From Hydnum rufescens UP504 (Eukaryota > Basidiomycota > Agaricomycetes > Cantharellales > Hydnaceae): a stretch of 64,000 bases of DNA. The notes under the pieces are model-generated. The model was given only the letters and a program-made list of their open reading frames with translations. It did no database searches and had not been told where the DNA came from. The position numbers and the translations under genes were made by a program. Positions 34,971 through 47,756 of the stretch are shown piece after piece (positions within the stretch are counted from its first letter, which is position 1; the number at the start of each line of letters is the position of its first letter). The DNA lies in contig MU129112.1 of the NCBI GenBank assembly GCA_014904985.1, positions 36,150 through 100,149 of the forward strand, read 5' to 3'.

Positions 34971-36046
34971 CTAGTAAACATTCAAGCGACGCATGAATTG
35001 ATTGAGATACCAGCCAGTGAGTCCCCACACTTCAATCCTTGGGACATCAGGGTCACCAAGCTCTCCCCCTTCTCCCCTCCCTCCAAAGGACCCGGGTACA
35101 TGGAGGGGAACAACATCTTTCCCGACATTTACGCGATCCGTCACGTTTAAAGCATAATAGGGTGGCCTGTGGGGTAACTTATGTATGCGAAGGCGACGGG
35201 GGTCTATGAGATATGAAAGAGGGAGGTGGAAAATTTGAGACACTTCGGACGCGGATGCTGTCAGAGAAGAGAGCGCAATAGATCGTAACGGGGTATTACT
35301 GTCGGGGCCGCATGGTCAACTGGGGACGTCGCGGCGGGCTGAGGTAAGTCGAGCGAATGGATATATCCCTATTGTTTTTTTTTTAAAGGAACCAAGGAAA
35401 TCAATCGTCCTCAGGTGACTCATCAATCGACCAGATCATTTCACGGACCACAAAGCAATGAACAGGCATTCCACTGAGGCTAGGCATGGCAGGAGAAAGT
35501 TGACCCAGTATCTCCACCTGCGACGGCCGGACCCCGATTTCCTCCTGGGTTTCTCGGAGTGCAGTATCAATGAGCGTCGCGTCCGTCTGCAAGTACGTAC
35601 AAAATCCAAGTCATAGCGTGACAGCATTAAAGATGAGGCGGGGGGAGATTGGGAGGCACCTTGTCTACTTTTCCCCCAGGGAAGCTGATGTAGATATTCA
35701 ACAAATGCGACTTTGTGCGCCAAGAGAAAAAATGGGGGTCATGCCTGATTTCTCCGGAGTGCGCCCGTAGAAGACTGTTTCTGACTTCTAGTATAATTCC
35801 AGAAACACCGTCCATATTACATAGACCAATGAGGACTGAAGCGGCGGGTGCGCCGTCGTTCGAGTTGGATGCATTCGCCAATGGCGATGATGTGGCCGTC
35901 AGGAGTCGGCGGATTGTATGGAGAGACGTCAGCGTCAAAGGTTCGCTCAAGGAAAGGTGTGGGGAATCTTTGGGAGGTCTTAAGGTGCTGGAAGCATGAC
36001 GAATCTGTGGTATCTTCAAGCCCTTGCTTGCCCACAATCGTAACAT
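34971..36046 (-). CDS. Nudix hydrolase, CoA-pyrophosphatase type
   Basis: Cleaves coenzyme A or its derivatives at the diphosphate (family of yeast Pcd1 and NUDT7/8). Starts at ATG 36046 with a basic N-terminus (MLRLWASKGLKIPQIRHASS) that could target mitochondria or peroxisomes. The core reads ASVLIGLCN, LRAHSGEIS, then FPGGKVDK, and after the next intron TDATLIDTALRETQEEIGV, which together form the Nudix box GX5EX7REXXEEXG. C-terminal exon: IFHLPLSYLID, and VWGLTGWYLNQFMRRL before the stop at 34971. The apparent stop after SPEDD at 35401 is intronic. The intron inside HSGEI|S appears to use a GC..AG boundary. The middle splice sites (35430-35290) are uncertain. Confidence 0.8.
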
Positions 36047-36587
36047 TCCCCCTCAGACCAGAGTTGCCCACGCATCGGGAATATCCGCTCTAGGATGTAT
36101 AAAAATGCATCCGTCGCATTGAAAGCTGAAAATTTCACTTCGCCCGCCACAAGAAGTTCTTCCTAAATCGTGAGTGAAGAACCTTGCTCTACCACTCCCC
36201 GACGCCCTGGGCAATGATGTTTATGTTATCCCTGGCTTAATCTTGTGTGTCGATAATTCACATGGTACACTTCTGATGCCTCGTTTCTCCTTCGATGTCG
36301 GTCAGCGTGGACTGGTGCATTTCGCTGACATCTCAAAACTTTATAGATCTGTGAGGGACCTGCTGGTCCATTCGTCAATATGGCGCCTATCGTCCCTACT
36401 GTTCTGGAGTACAAACTGGTTGTATGTCGTCAGCAGACGAGTAAATTGTCGTTATGTATTATAGACATTCAGACTACAAGCATATGATGATTAAGATGTG
36501 AAAGGCAATGAGCAGGAGGAATCAATGCTGCCACGAAAGAGGAAATGCAAAAAGGATATGTAGGGCTTCGGGAAATGAGTGAATGCC
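36047..36587. other. Intergenic, Nudix gene upstream side / DOA10 3' side
   Basis: Holds the Nudix promoter. A + strand frame near 36380 (MAPIVPTVLEYKL) could start a tiny protein but stops after 35 codons; not called. Confidence 0.4.
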
Positions 36588-39500
36588 TCATGTTTCGGCG
36601 GATGTTGTTGAGGTAGGGATGTCAGGCACGGTCCGTGTGCCATCAGGCTCGAGGTTCTGGAGACGCAAAGCTATGAGGAATTCATTGTCCCTCACCGTCT
36701 GAGCCCACGTTTCCAGTAAGGCCGCAACCCTCCGAATCGCGTGCACAACGCATGCTGTCAAGAAGATGGCGGGGTAGATGCCACGAACTGTAAGAAGAGT
36801 GTGAGCACACGCTATGATCTACATGCAATCCAGATTTACGTACTAGCGACATACTCAGGAAGCTGGATGTGTAGGATGAGAGATAGGATGTGTGGCACTA
36901 TTCCTGGCACAACGATCATTGCAAGCAGACCACCTCCAACTGGAAGGATGAAGTCCCGCGTGGCCAAAATGACGTCCACATCGGTAAACCCATTGCGGAC
37001 GATCTGACCAAGACAATGCTGAATCTAAGCCATGGATGCGATAAATAGGTAAACTGCGTACCGTATCCCACGCCTGCAAAATTGGGGTAGGGGTTGCATC
37101 CGCGCCATTCGCAGAGCGATGTTGGCCAAAAGTAAACCCAAAGACCAGTCCTCCCACACATGAATTGTTGGAGCACGTCCTTCGGTCTCAGGGAAGAATC
37201 CCACACGAATAGGGAGAATGATGTAGAACTGCATCATAACGCCGAGGAGGATTGGGAGAACAAGACCCAACGCAAGACCGATCCATGCTAGATTACCCAA
37301 CCAAATCACGGATCGAACCAATGCGACAAAAATCGGATCCCAGCGTGCACGAGCAGGCAAGCCACTTGAACGTCGGGCCTCTGCTGCTAGACGATGGACT
37401 CGACGTTGCACTTGCAACCCACGATACTGCTTGATCGCAGATCTCCCCACCATGACAGCCGCCCAAAGGATGCATCCGCCTACGATAAACGAGTATCCAT
37501 CGTGCATGGGCCTAGATATACATAGATCAAGTATAAACCGCCCAATGAGGATCGGAGTGCCAACCACCACCGTTACGCAACAAACCGCGGTGAACCAGAG
37601 ATACGTGATAAACACGGAGACCCGATACTTAAAATGAGGAGGGAGATAAACCACTTGGTAATCCTCTGCAACATTTCTGTTGGCTTTGGCGGCTGCTTCA
37701 TTCTGGGTCTCTATCAGGCGGCGGCCCTCATCATCCAGAGGCGCTCCATGTTCATTGGTGGAAACCAGCATCTGACGTTCCTTATCGGGGAAAGCGATTG
37801 TATCTCCAGCAGGGGCGCGCGCAAATCCACCATCACGCACTCGCGCCTCCTGATCTTGATTAGTCCCAACCCAAGCAAAATTTCGGAGGTATGGAAGCCG
37901 CCTCCATGTGAATACCGACGCTTCCTCCTCATCGACAACTCGATAGCCGAACATGTATGAAGTGAGCCGTAATTCATGAGCAGCGTGTTCCCACCATGCA
38001 GTGGTGGCTCGTGTGATAAAGTCTCTGGGTCTAATGGAACCCAGAATAAGCGGAACAACAAGGTGCAAGAAGAGCAGATCGATAGGAATCTCGCTGATAG
38101 GTTTCCTTAATGAAATGACAGATCACAATCAGCTTTCATGCTCGCGCTTCAGGAGATCGTGCTCACCGGGAATCCCAACGAAGGGGAAACAAAGTATGGA
38201 AGGGGTTCCCCAAATGGCACAGGGAATATACGGCAATGCCAACTCCACCTGCGATAACAAAAGAGTACATCAAGGCACTTATACCAAGTTTGCGAAGCTG
38301 GGAAAGTGTTGGCCGGTCTAAAATGTCTCTTATTGGGTGGAAGGTCGGGTCCTGAGGATCTCTGTATTCGGTGATGTAAGCATTAGGGACAGATCACAAG
38401 GTCAGCCAACACCTCACTTGATAAACCATAGTGCACCTTTCCGCATGAGTCCACGGCAAGCGGCAAGTAACGTAGCGAACTGATACATGACTGCGAAAAT
38501 CATTTAGTGAGGGGCACGAAGACGAAGACGAAGACCCTACACATAGTGCCAAGCATCCAAAGGAAGAAAGCGGCCGTCACTGGAGCATTGGCGCAGTACT
38601 GAAGACGAGACCAAATTGTGGCATCGGGGAAGATCGGAAGGGTAGAAAGATCGAGGATCACGCCGCATCCAAAAGGGAAGACGACAAGTTCAATGATAAT
38701 AAACACGGCGACCTAATCAAGCACAATAAGATAGGCAGTAGGCACTGAGACTTGGCGGTAATGTACCTTGACAACAATGAGTTGCTGCGTGATAAGATTA
38801 CGCATAACTCGAGCGGCTCCGGGAAAGGCAATACCACTGCTTAAGAACAAGACGGCAAACCCGCATATTGCAACGTAACCGAGAACGATGGCGAATGCCT
38901 GCTCGCTGGGTCCAGTTCCCTTCGCGATAGTCTCCCAACGCGCACCCACCGAACTCGCAATGACACTGGACTTTAGCACAATGAGAGATGGCAACGAGGG
39001 ACTCATGGAGACAGATGACAACTTCGATTTCCAAGGGCTGGCGTCCGGTAACAGCTGGAACAATTTGGGAATCGTCGCAGGGCGAAATGCATTGGGACTT
39101 GAGACGAGTGCCGGAACAAACTGCGAGAGTCGCTGTGCAGCATGGTTGTACATCAACTCCAAATGGATGGACGGGTTCGCTGCTTGAGATGCACGCAACT
39201 TCCACACCTCTGTCAGAATTCGAAAGAGATGAGAGATCGCTGGTCGTAAGAACCACAAGATCCCATCTACTACCGGGTCTGTAATTAATCTGACAGCTCG
39301 GATCGGAATGTGTAACACAAACAATAAACGACGAGGCTTCATCTGCAAAACTCACACAAATTAGGGGCCAGCATATTAGAAAAGGCAGTTAAATCTGACG
39401 GACTGAGTTCAGAGCCAATGTTTTTCCTAAGGTAAATGGAAGCCACACGGCGGCACCAATGGTCATGTCTAAGATGAATATCATGAGGGAAACCTTGATG

Positions 39501-42458
39501 AGTGAGATCAATCAGAATGAGGCCATCATATTGGGACTGTAATGCAGCACATACATTTTGAACAATCCCAAGAACTGGACCGCGCATTCCGGCAGCTGTA
39601 GGTCGATCTCAATTCCGGTGTAGGACACAGAGAACCAAGTTTGGGAAACGGACCTTCTAGCAAGCCATCCATTTCATCATCCACGTTTTCAGCCATCTCA
39701 GCAGGGTCCACGGGTTCTTCTTCCCCTTCACCTTCGGCATCGCCTTGGGGCATTGGGGCTCGCGCAGGTCTATCTGCAACATCTGGCTGGGCCCAAGCAT
39801 TCGGAGCCTCCTGGAGAACTACATGGGGTATTTGCAGAGGATCTCCCAGCAGGTCTCCCGGGGGATGGGCAGTTTCCTCATCATCTTCAGTCTCCCAGTC
39901 ACTTGCGAGCCTTCGGTTGTCGCGCTCGTCGTATCCCCCAACACCACCACCAAGCTCCGGGGCAGAGGCACGCCGTCGAGGGCCTTTCCCCTTGACATCC
40001 GAAGACGAAGTCACCAGGGGAGAATCTGCCTTATTGACGGAAGACTTATCGTCGGCCTGCAGGGTATCGAAGCAAGTATTCCCGGAATCCAGGTCCTCCG
40101 GAGGGCGATAGATCGTTACACCATTGTCAGCATGGGTGACATCACGAAGGCGCGAAGGGCCTGCTAGGGGAAATGATGGAGAGTCAAATACCAAGGACCG
40201 AGACGACGACGGTAATGGGGAAGGACGGGCATGAGAAGGCCGGGGCGATGGAGGGGGGAGCTCGTCGATGGGGGTGGTGGGGGGTAAATGTGGGCGACGG
40301 GGCAATCCCGACGTAGATTGGCTCGCTTTTCGTGATGCGATGCCATCGATTGATGACTTTCTGAACACAACGGATTCGTTTGGCGACGAGAACGCAGAAG
40401 GTGTATCTATGGGGAAGTCCGGGGAAGACTCGAGAGACACGCCATTCCCAAGGGAAGGTACCGCCCGTGGGCCTAATAAGGAAGATGTCGAATCCACATC
40501 TTGCCAAGAATCCCACGACGAGGGTCGGGATGGCAACGCCACAGCGGTAGGTTCGTTCTCACTCGGGAGCTCCATACGGGACGTTCCCTCATTGTGAGCC
40601 TCTTCGACCCCACCATTACGGGTCAAAGTCCACCCCACAGGAATGTCGAACTTGAAGGCGTCCTTGCCATGTTCTTCAATCCACGCAGAAATGTCAATGT
40701 CTTCGTTGAAATCGAGCCCTTTTCTGGACCTCCCGTCAGAAGTGCGAGCCTGAGTTTTCCGCCTTCGAGGATGCAGCAGATCGGTTTCACTGGATGTCCT
40801 ACTTAATGGCAGTGGAATCAAGCGAGGGTCCAAGGGAATAGATGACGATGACACGTCAACTGTGTGATTTGAACCGAAAACGGGTGTTGGTAAGGATGCG
40901 ACGTGTGGTCTATGATGAGACCTTCGAGCAGAGCCATGCCCACTGCCTGGGGAGGGATTAGTGGATGTGAAAACATGTGCTGGAGATGGCGCCAAAGAAT
41001 TCATGGTAGAGTTCTGAAATTCATTCGTATTCTTGGCATCAGAGGACGATCCTGAGAAACCGTCCGTCATCTGATCGGCAAACTGACTGTCGATAGGGCC
41101 AGACACTTCGGCGAAATACCGCTCGCGTTGCATTCTCATTCTAGCAAGTTCCACGGAGGGGTCGGGATGTTCAACGTAATGTTCATCTCCAAGATCTCCT
41201 CTCGCATCGATCAAGCTGTTGGAATCACGGTCGGAACTGCTTCCTCCAGGGCCAGTGAGGGGAAATGGGAGCACCTGGACTTGTTCCTGTGGGGGCCATT
41301 GATTTCCCTGAGATCCAGGGGAGGCAAACAGATCTTCAGGCCTGCGTGCTGCTTGTGGTATGACGGGAGGTCGGTTTTCGGCAGCTCTTTCCTCCAGCCT
41401 GGCCAAAGCCAGGCGATCTTCGATTCTTTGGCGAGCACGACGAGTGGCTAGCTCGATTGCTTCGCGATCGTATGCATCCATATTGACCTGAGGCGGGCGG
41501 GGGGGTTCTGGTAGGTCCTCACGGGGAAGGTCCGGGGGCGCTGGGTCCTCGAAGCCATCCAAGGCGACCGGCTCACCAAATATCCCAGGTCGGGCATTCT
41601 GTACAATCCACTCGCGTAGTAAGAACACGGCCAGGAACAGCACGATAATAAGAGACGCGATGATTTGTCCAGCGAAGATGTCTCTCCAAATATCACGCAT
41701 CAGTTCACCTATGTGGAGTGGCAAACCAAAAGGGTACGAAGGGGATGACAGGGAAGAATCCGCAGTTGAATTGGACGTCGTATTCATCGTTGGGGGCTCC
41801 GATATCGGGGCGGAATCTCCGAATGCCTTCCACGCACTGAGGGCGAATGTAAGCACAGAAAGGAAGAGAAGGTCCGCAACTTACATCATTTCCCCGGTCC
41901 AAAAGTAAAATCGCCACACCCATACAGTAGTGTACGGCAAGAAAGCAAGCCAAACAAAAGCCACTACAACCGTTCGGAGGACAAAAAGCTGCCAATTCAA
42001 GAGCTGAAGAGCTAGTCGATGCGCAAACATCAAGGGTGGGAGACGATTCGGCATGTTCGGGTCGTACACTAAGGACCAGCCATATTAGCGCCGAGTATGG
42101 GTGAGACCTGAACACCATGGCAATCACCTTTCTGGAAGGCATATTCGGTCTTGCAAACATCGCAGCTCTTCTTCTTGCTATGCTGAAGCCATGTTGTTAA
42201 GCTGAATCACGTGGATAGACAAGCGCCTTGGTTAGATCCTCGTAACTAGGACGTATTCATGGCCCGTGAAGACTAACCAGTCCTGGTGTATATATCGGAT
42301 TGTCCCCGAGCATTTGCACGGATGGAATAGAGGCTCGTTCGGCTCTCCTGGGCCGCTACAAATGCGACATGTGTCTGGAGACTAAATGTGAGTTACCTGT
42401 CTGAGACTGAACGAAATGACCAGTGTTTACCAATCTGCTCGTCAGGGAGATCGGACAT
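36588..42458 (-). CDS. SSM4: ER-membrane E3 ubiquitin ligase Doa10/SSM4 (MARCH6-like)
   Basis: Large polytopic RING-CH ubiquitin ligase of ER-associated degradation. ATG probably at 42458; the exon 1/2 junction is not certain. RING-CH: DTCRICSG, FHPCKC, RYIHQDCLTTWLQHS, SCDVC. It carries the C4HC3 ligands, and HQDC is completed only by splicing. The first TM block, LLNWQLFVLRTVVVAFVWL, lies near 41990. A large exon (41856-39660) is mostly hydrophilic and Ser/Pro-rich, ending PAEMAENVDDEMDGLLE. Then AAGMRGPVLGIVQN, IFILDMTIGAAVWLP, SEQAFAIVLGYVAICG, FIIIELVVFPFGCG and further TM segments through 38068-36900, closing with VRDNEFLIALRLQNLEPDG and TGA at 36588-36590. Roughly 1500-1600 aa, normal for fungal Doa10. 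No lesion noticed. Confidence 0.92.
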
Positions 42459-43346
42459 ATGTGACTAAGAGAAGTATGACGAGAATTATAGGCAGTCGCA
42501 AGATACGCAATAAGTCGTTCAATACAGAGACAGGGAAGTTACAGGCGGTTCTTTTGGATTGGAGAGGAAACACCGGTGGCCGTTGTCTGGGGTTGTGCTT
42601 ATGGTAAGTCCACTGGGGACGGTATGGTTTAGATGCTGTTTGGCGGGAAGCGGAGGCAGGACGGCAGATTCCGCACACACGTCCCACCATATCACTTGAT
42701 ACGAAGTGGTTTCTGGGGTATTACTGTATCATCCAGCCCATGTTGTAGAGAAAAATCATTGTTTCCCTTGGATAGGGATGATCCTAAGCCCTAGCTGTAA
42801 CGATAATATTCTCTTTCTCAGCTCAGCCACTCGCTCTCTACTAAAGTCCTGCCTGAGAATTTATCCGGAAGAGCCGGAAAGCGAATGACCGTATACATGC
42901 TGGAAATAGTATTCTACCCAAACTTTATCCCAGCCTGATTGCAAAAGATTCTGCGATCTTCCTCCTGCAAAGAGATTTGCTGGTCGGGATTCTTATCATA
43001 ATCATTCACCACCAACCCGGTGAATGATCCGCTGCTAAAGTCCCTTTTGTCGCCCCCAGCTGCCATGCTCGGCATCCAATAGATATTGGAATCATCTAGC
43101 CCTGGGGAATGGATGCAGGACCAGAATACAACGGTAGAAAAGGAAGTGGAACATAACATTGAGAACAGTCAGAAATACGAGACATTATTGAGGTCTCACA
43201 GCAAACATGGGTCTGTAAATTAAGCAGGCTCAGAAGTGGCGTTGAGTTGACTCAACGCTACAATAAGGCACCAATTCCAAAAGGCTACACCTCGCAAAAC
43301 TGCTTGCCCAGCAAAACCACCTGTACTCGATCTGTCTGTTAGGAGG
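42459..43346. other. Divergent intergenic region, DOA10 / TRM82
   Basis: Contains both promoters. On the minus strand a 61-codon stretch after a CCCCAG acceptor-like site (about 43104-42916) reads SNIYWMPSMAAGGDKRDF and LVVNDYDKNPDQQISLQEED. It has protein-like composition and might be the last exon of a small secreted protein, but no start or upstream exon could be joined. Confidence 0.4.
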
Positions 43347-45318
43347 ATGGCGCTTCTTTTCCCTATTGTATCCTTGATCCTGGGTGAAGAGGTGGCGCTA
43401 GCAATATGTGGTTCAGACATCTATATTCTCGATATTCGGTATGGTTGTAGCAACCCAATCTCATATACTGGATGTCAATGATAACGGCACATAGTTCAGG
43501 GGAACTTAAGTCTTCTCATGCTGCTCCAAGGCCCCATCATAACGGTGCAATCCGGCACCTAGTACTAGATAGACCTTCCCAACACGCTATCACTATCGGA
43601 GACGACAAGAAACTTAAAGTCTGGAAACTGCAGGATTTCTCTCTCCTCTCTACACGGTGACTGAAATCGGGCATGGATTCACGCATTAGTAATAAATGTT
43701 GGTGCGGTCTAGAGAGATACCCAAACACGCGACGTCGCTCTTGCTCACAAAGGACGATCAGAGCATCCTCGTAGGAGACAAATCGGGGGACGTGTTTAGG
43801 TGAGAGCCGTGGACCTGAATCATTCTCATCTTCTCAATCCTTCAGAACGGTAGTTATCCCTTTCACCCTTTACCACCTGCTCCAACGCCTCACACAACCG
43901 TGAAGCCAGAGAAAAAACGCCGCGACGGGGTGGCGTCTCATGAAAATGAGCAAGGAACCTTGGTCCTCGGGCATGCTTCATGCATCACCTCTATGGCGCT
44001 ATCCTGCGATGAGAAATTCATCATCACAGCAGATCGCGACGAACATGTACGCGTAAGCTGGTACCCTCAAGGATGGAATATTGAAAGATTTTGCCTAGGG
44101 CATCTCAAGTATGCTCTCCACAGTCCCATTCGTACGACGTTTTAACTACGTATTTCTTATAGATATGTGTCGTTTGTCTATGTGTTGCCCTCAGATCCTA
44201 GGACGCTTATTTCGGGTGGTGGCGATCGGTCTCTCCATGTGTGGGACTGGTTTTCAGGCACACTAAAAGCCACCATTCCAGTTCTCGATGTCGTTCGTCC
44301 CCACCTATTGGTGAAGGGAGCAAGAGAACGACGGAAAGCCCTAGCTCGGGCAATAGCAAAGCCGAAAGCGAAGGGAGGGAAGAGGAAGGAAGAATCCGAC
44401 GAAGGCAGCATGGCTCTTGATCGTGAGGGGGGTGCCGACGCGATGGTGGAAGACATTCCACCCCTCGGAAATACAGCTCAGGCCATGCTTGATCTGCCCC
44501 CCGAAGAGGAAGTATTTGTCGTCTCGAAGATGGCGAGCTGCAGTATGAGTGATGGGTACAATATCTTAGTGTTTTCTGCCTTGGGGTGCCTATCGGTCTT
44601 ACTACTCCGGGTGAATATTTTGAATGCTAACATAATTTGCAGGGGAACTGCTATTTACTATATCAAGGGCGACACTTTCGATGAAGCTTCTGTGATACAT
44701 TCGTTGGATCTCGCCGAACCTGTTCTGGACTTTGTTCTTGCTCCGAGTAAAGATGCGATGTTGGTCATTTTGGATACGTCATGGAGACTACTAAATCTCA
44801 GCATCGCGTCGCAACCACCGGAATTCGCTGCATCCGTAATGAAACCCGTCCTCGTCCTTTGCTGGTCCTCTGGGGAGGTATGGCACGCACAATGATTGAC
44901 ACACAGCGGTGGCTTAATGATTCTCTCAGTTCGTTAATTCTACTGACAATGTTGATGACTGGACCCCGCTACTCTCCGGATTAAATAGCATCAGAATGAC
45001 AGGTACCACCCTCTTCTCGCAGTCATTTCTGCGAATTGACCATGTCTCGCAGCCTCATCTAGTGACATTACAAGTCTGGATTTGTACGGCGACCTCACAT
45101 TATTCCCAAAAAATGTTGAAGATCAAGATGCAGAAGAACCGATAACAGCACCCCGTACCACTGGTTCTGTGCCAATTTCTGGAGAGAAGGCACAAGGGAC
45201 TGGAGGCAAAGCCACTGCACGGCAAAAGCTCCGTCAAACTTTGGAGACTGTGGCGTCTGGATTACAGGTTAATGATGAGGAGGATGCGCCCAAAAAGAAA
45301 GCACGCCTAGATTCTTAA
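43347..45318 (+). CDS. TRM82: tRNA (guanine-N7)-methyltransferase non-catalytic subunit TRM82 (WDR4)
   Basis: WD-repeat partner that stabilises Trm8 for m7G46 formation in tRNA. First exons 43347-43438, 43495-43656, 43713-43799 and 43854-44108, then 44163 onward. WD-like units: GAIRHLVLD..ITIGDDKKLKVWKL, and LLLTKDDQSILVGDKSGDVF. The diagnostic family block is CITSMALSCDEKFIITADRD followed by EHVRVSWYPQ, ERFCLGHLKYVSF and LISGGGDRSLHVWDW. A lysine/arginine-rich insert (AKPKAKGGKRKEE) follows, and the protein ends KKKARLDS, basic as expected for a nuclear tRNA-binding protein. Starts divergently from DOA10. Introns of 54-56 bp in the 5' half; the 3' intron borders (44580-45070) were not all resolved. 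Confidence 0.88.
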
Positions 45319-45496
45319 TGTTGCTGTATTTTCCCCTACGTGACCCGCCGCCACAATAACAAACATCTGAAAACAGTCCGGAACTTGCCAGTCAAGGGTC
45401 GTTTCCGTCATGACTGCAAGTCCCATTTTGATGAAGAAGCGCATTGGTGTTTACCCACTATGAAAACTGCAGGACCTCAGCTATTGTTATCTCCAT

Positions 45497-46228
45497 ATGA
45501 CTGCGGAAAAGATTGCTAGCTTTGACTTTCATGATGAAATCGACTTCGTACTGGAAGAAGAAGCAGACAGTGAGCCACGCTCCCGGGTCTCTCAGTAGAT
45601 AGCAATAACGTGTCTCTCCGCATTCTCCTTTAGTAGCCCTGGATATTCCAGAAGAGCATCTGCCTCCAGATCCTGACGATGCGGACTGTAAGTTTTATCC
45701 CTAGTTTGTCATATTGCAGTACTACATGCCATATTTTTCCCTCTTCTAGGTTTGCCATCCCAAATACACACATCGTATCCATACGGGAACCCCACCAAAC
45801 TCACGCACCCCGCGGCTCTGGGGACCTATCCCTTCGGTCTCGGGCACGCTCACCTGTACTCCCAGATCACTTACTCTCCTATCGGTCCGCAAAATGCGGT
45901 TTCCGCGAACCATCCTCCGACATCTGCATCATCAGTCGTATATTCATCTTCCCTGGGTCCGTTAAAATGGGATGACCTAGCACTGGACGAGCTCCTCCCG
46001 GTGGATCCGAAGAAGATCGAGGCCGAAATCGCTGCAAAAGCGCGACGGAGCGCAACTGGAGCCGCTCAGAACGGTGGGAACGGAGGCGCAGACCCCCAAC
46101 AGCAGCAGCCACCACCAGATCCCCAGCAACCGACCGACGATGATGAAGAGGATGTGTCAGACGGAGAAGATGATGATGATGGCGAAGAAGAGCCAGAAGA
46201 GTCGACGGATGAGTCAGGCGATTATTAA
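45497..46228 (+). CDS. Small acidic protein, possibly APC13-like
   Basis: Exons 45497-45569, 45634-45687 and 45750-46228 splice in frame to 201 aa. The N-terminus is MTAEKIASFDFHDEIDFVLE, followed by IALDIPEEHLPPDPDD, a Tyr/Pro/Gly stretch, KWDDLALDELLPVDPKKIEA, a poly-Q/P tract and a long acidic tail (DDDEEDVSDGEDDDD). The short acidic N-terminus leading to a LPPDPDD motif is reminiscent of the anaphase-promoting complex subunit Apc13, but this is a weak guess from memory of the family. It may equally be an unnamed fungal nuclear protein. Same strand as TRM82, 179 bp downstream. Confidence 0.55.
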
Positions 46229-46468
46229 CTTCGTTGTTTCGCTGTGCATATTTATATTTACCTTAATCCATAACGCCCACAAGTGCCATGTTGATGCTTC
46301 TCTGTCCTTGGCGCTACCCCTGCACCAGCCAATAGCTGCAGGCTGCATATCAAGGCTGCCATCATGTTGGCGCTTAAATGCATCTACTTAAGTGGTACTG
46401 GGCCACTTTCAAAGATATGGTCCTCAATATTTTGATGAACTACTAGAGGTAGGGTGTGCTAGGTCGCA

Positions 46469-47756
46469 TTATAGAAACCACATGAAACCGAGAAGCACCA
46501 GGATCATCGTATTAATAAAGGGGAGAGGGGCCGCCGTTCCCATGTCGCCATTCCGAGATGTGGTACTGGAGGCTTGGACTCTGGTTCCGGATGCCACGCT
46601 AGAACTAGTTATAGGGGAAGGTATGAAATATTGCGAAGGAGTGGTGACCACAAAGTCATCAAGGTCTGAAAATATCGCGAATCCGAGGGAAAGCAAATAT
46701 TAGACATGAAGTCGAAACATGAGTCAGTATCAGCGCACCAAAGAATGAATGATTAATTCCGGCGATATTCTGGACGGTGATAGTATGTTCTTCAGGCCCC
46801 AGACTGCCAGCGAAAAAGGCTAGGGTGTTTGTCTTTTCACATGCCTTCGCAAATGTGCCGCCGCAGCCAGCGACTCCGTTAAAAGTCTGCGGAGGACGAG
46901 AGTCGAGCGTGACATTAAAGAGGCCATGGTCGTTCACCTTGTCGCCAAAGATGTAGACCGCCGACCCTGGGGGTTGCATTGGGGTCAATTAGCGCATGAG
47001 TCTGGCATACCGTCTTATGATCAACGCCAAAACAAGAGCAATATACGTACCGTTAAAGGTGAGGCTGACAGACGCGCCATCTTCACGAGTGTACTTGGAT
47101 CCACCACCACTGAACGCGGGATTTGGGGTGTTTGTCGTCCAATTTCCAACAAAATTCAAGCGAGGATTGGTTTCCTGAATTGTTGTATTTGTGACTGTAG
47201 CCCTACCGTATTATTACAATCTCAGAACTGGTAGAGTCGATTGGAGAGAGGTGGTAACAAAGCGGCTCACCCAGATGGTGCAAGTTGGGTGGTAGCAAGA
47301 AGATAGTCGAATAAGAATTTGCTTGCGCCCTGGTCAGTACTTTGGGCCCCGAGATTTGTGAGCTTGAGTGTGTGATTGGCGTACGACAGGCTAGAGTTGC
47401 TGTACAGCAAATGCGGACTCGACGCGTTGAAAGACGCATGCGCCGACAAGACAATACTTTCTCCGTCAATGGAGACTTCGTACGATCCATAGTCGGGTCC
47501 GGACGCGCCGTATACAAACAGAGCAGGGCCTGGAGAAGGTGCATTCAGCATGGTTCTTTCTCCAAACTTGCTTGCATATTCACCTTCGAAGTTGAAGAGG
47601 CATTGACAATACTAGTTAGGTGATACGTGCCACCAGCCATGGACTCTTAGCAGGGTCAAATGGAAGGTTCTTGGATGGGTCTGAAGTAAACCATTGCGAT
47701 TCATCTGAAAAGAGAATCACAGACTCAAAGTCGTCGACAGTCACGTTCACATTCAT
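46469..47756 (-). CDS. Cell-surface protein with two beta-sandwich-like repeats and a C-terminal anchor
   Basis: A common type of basidiomycete surface protein without established function. From ATG 47756: NVTVDDFESVILFSDESQW, then the first repeat (PALFVYGASGPDYGSYEVSI and VLSAHASFNASSPHLLYSNS). The second repeat has NFVGNWTTNTPNPAFSGG, GSAVYIFGDKVNDHGLFNVT, and GCGGTFAKACEKTNTLAFFA. Many N-glycosylation sequons (NVT, NHT, NTT, NWT) imply secretion. A Ser/Thr-rich linker (ITSSSVASGTR) and a hydrophobic C-terminus (FINTMILVLLGFMWFL) fit a GPI-anchor signal or a single TM helix. The N-terminal signal peptide is not obvious, so an upstream exon may be missing. Confidence 0.7.

Noticed and set aside
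35401..35403. Nudix protein ending at SPEDD
   Set aside because: The conserved C-terminal block (IFHLPLSYL, WGLTGWYLNQF) is found downstream to 34971, so the stop is intronic.
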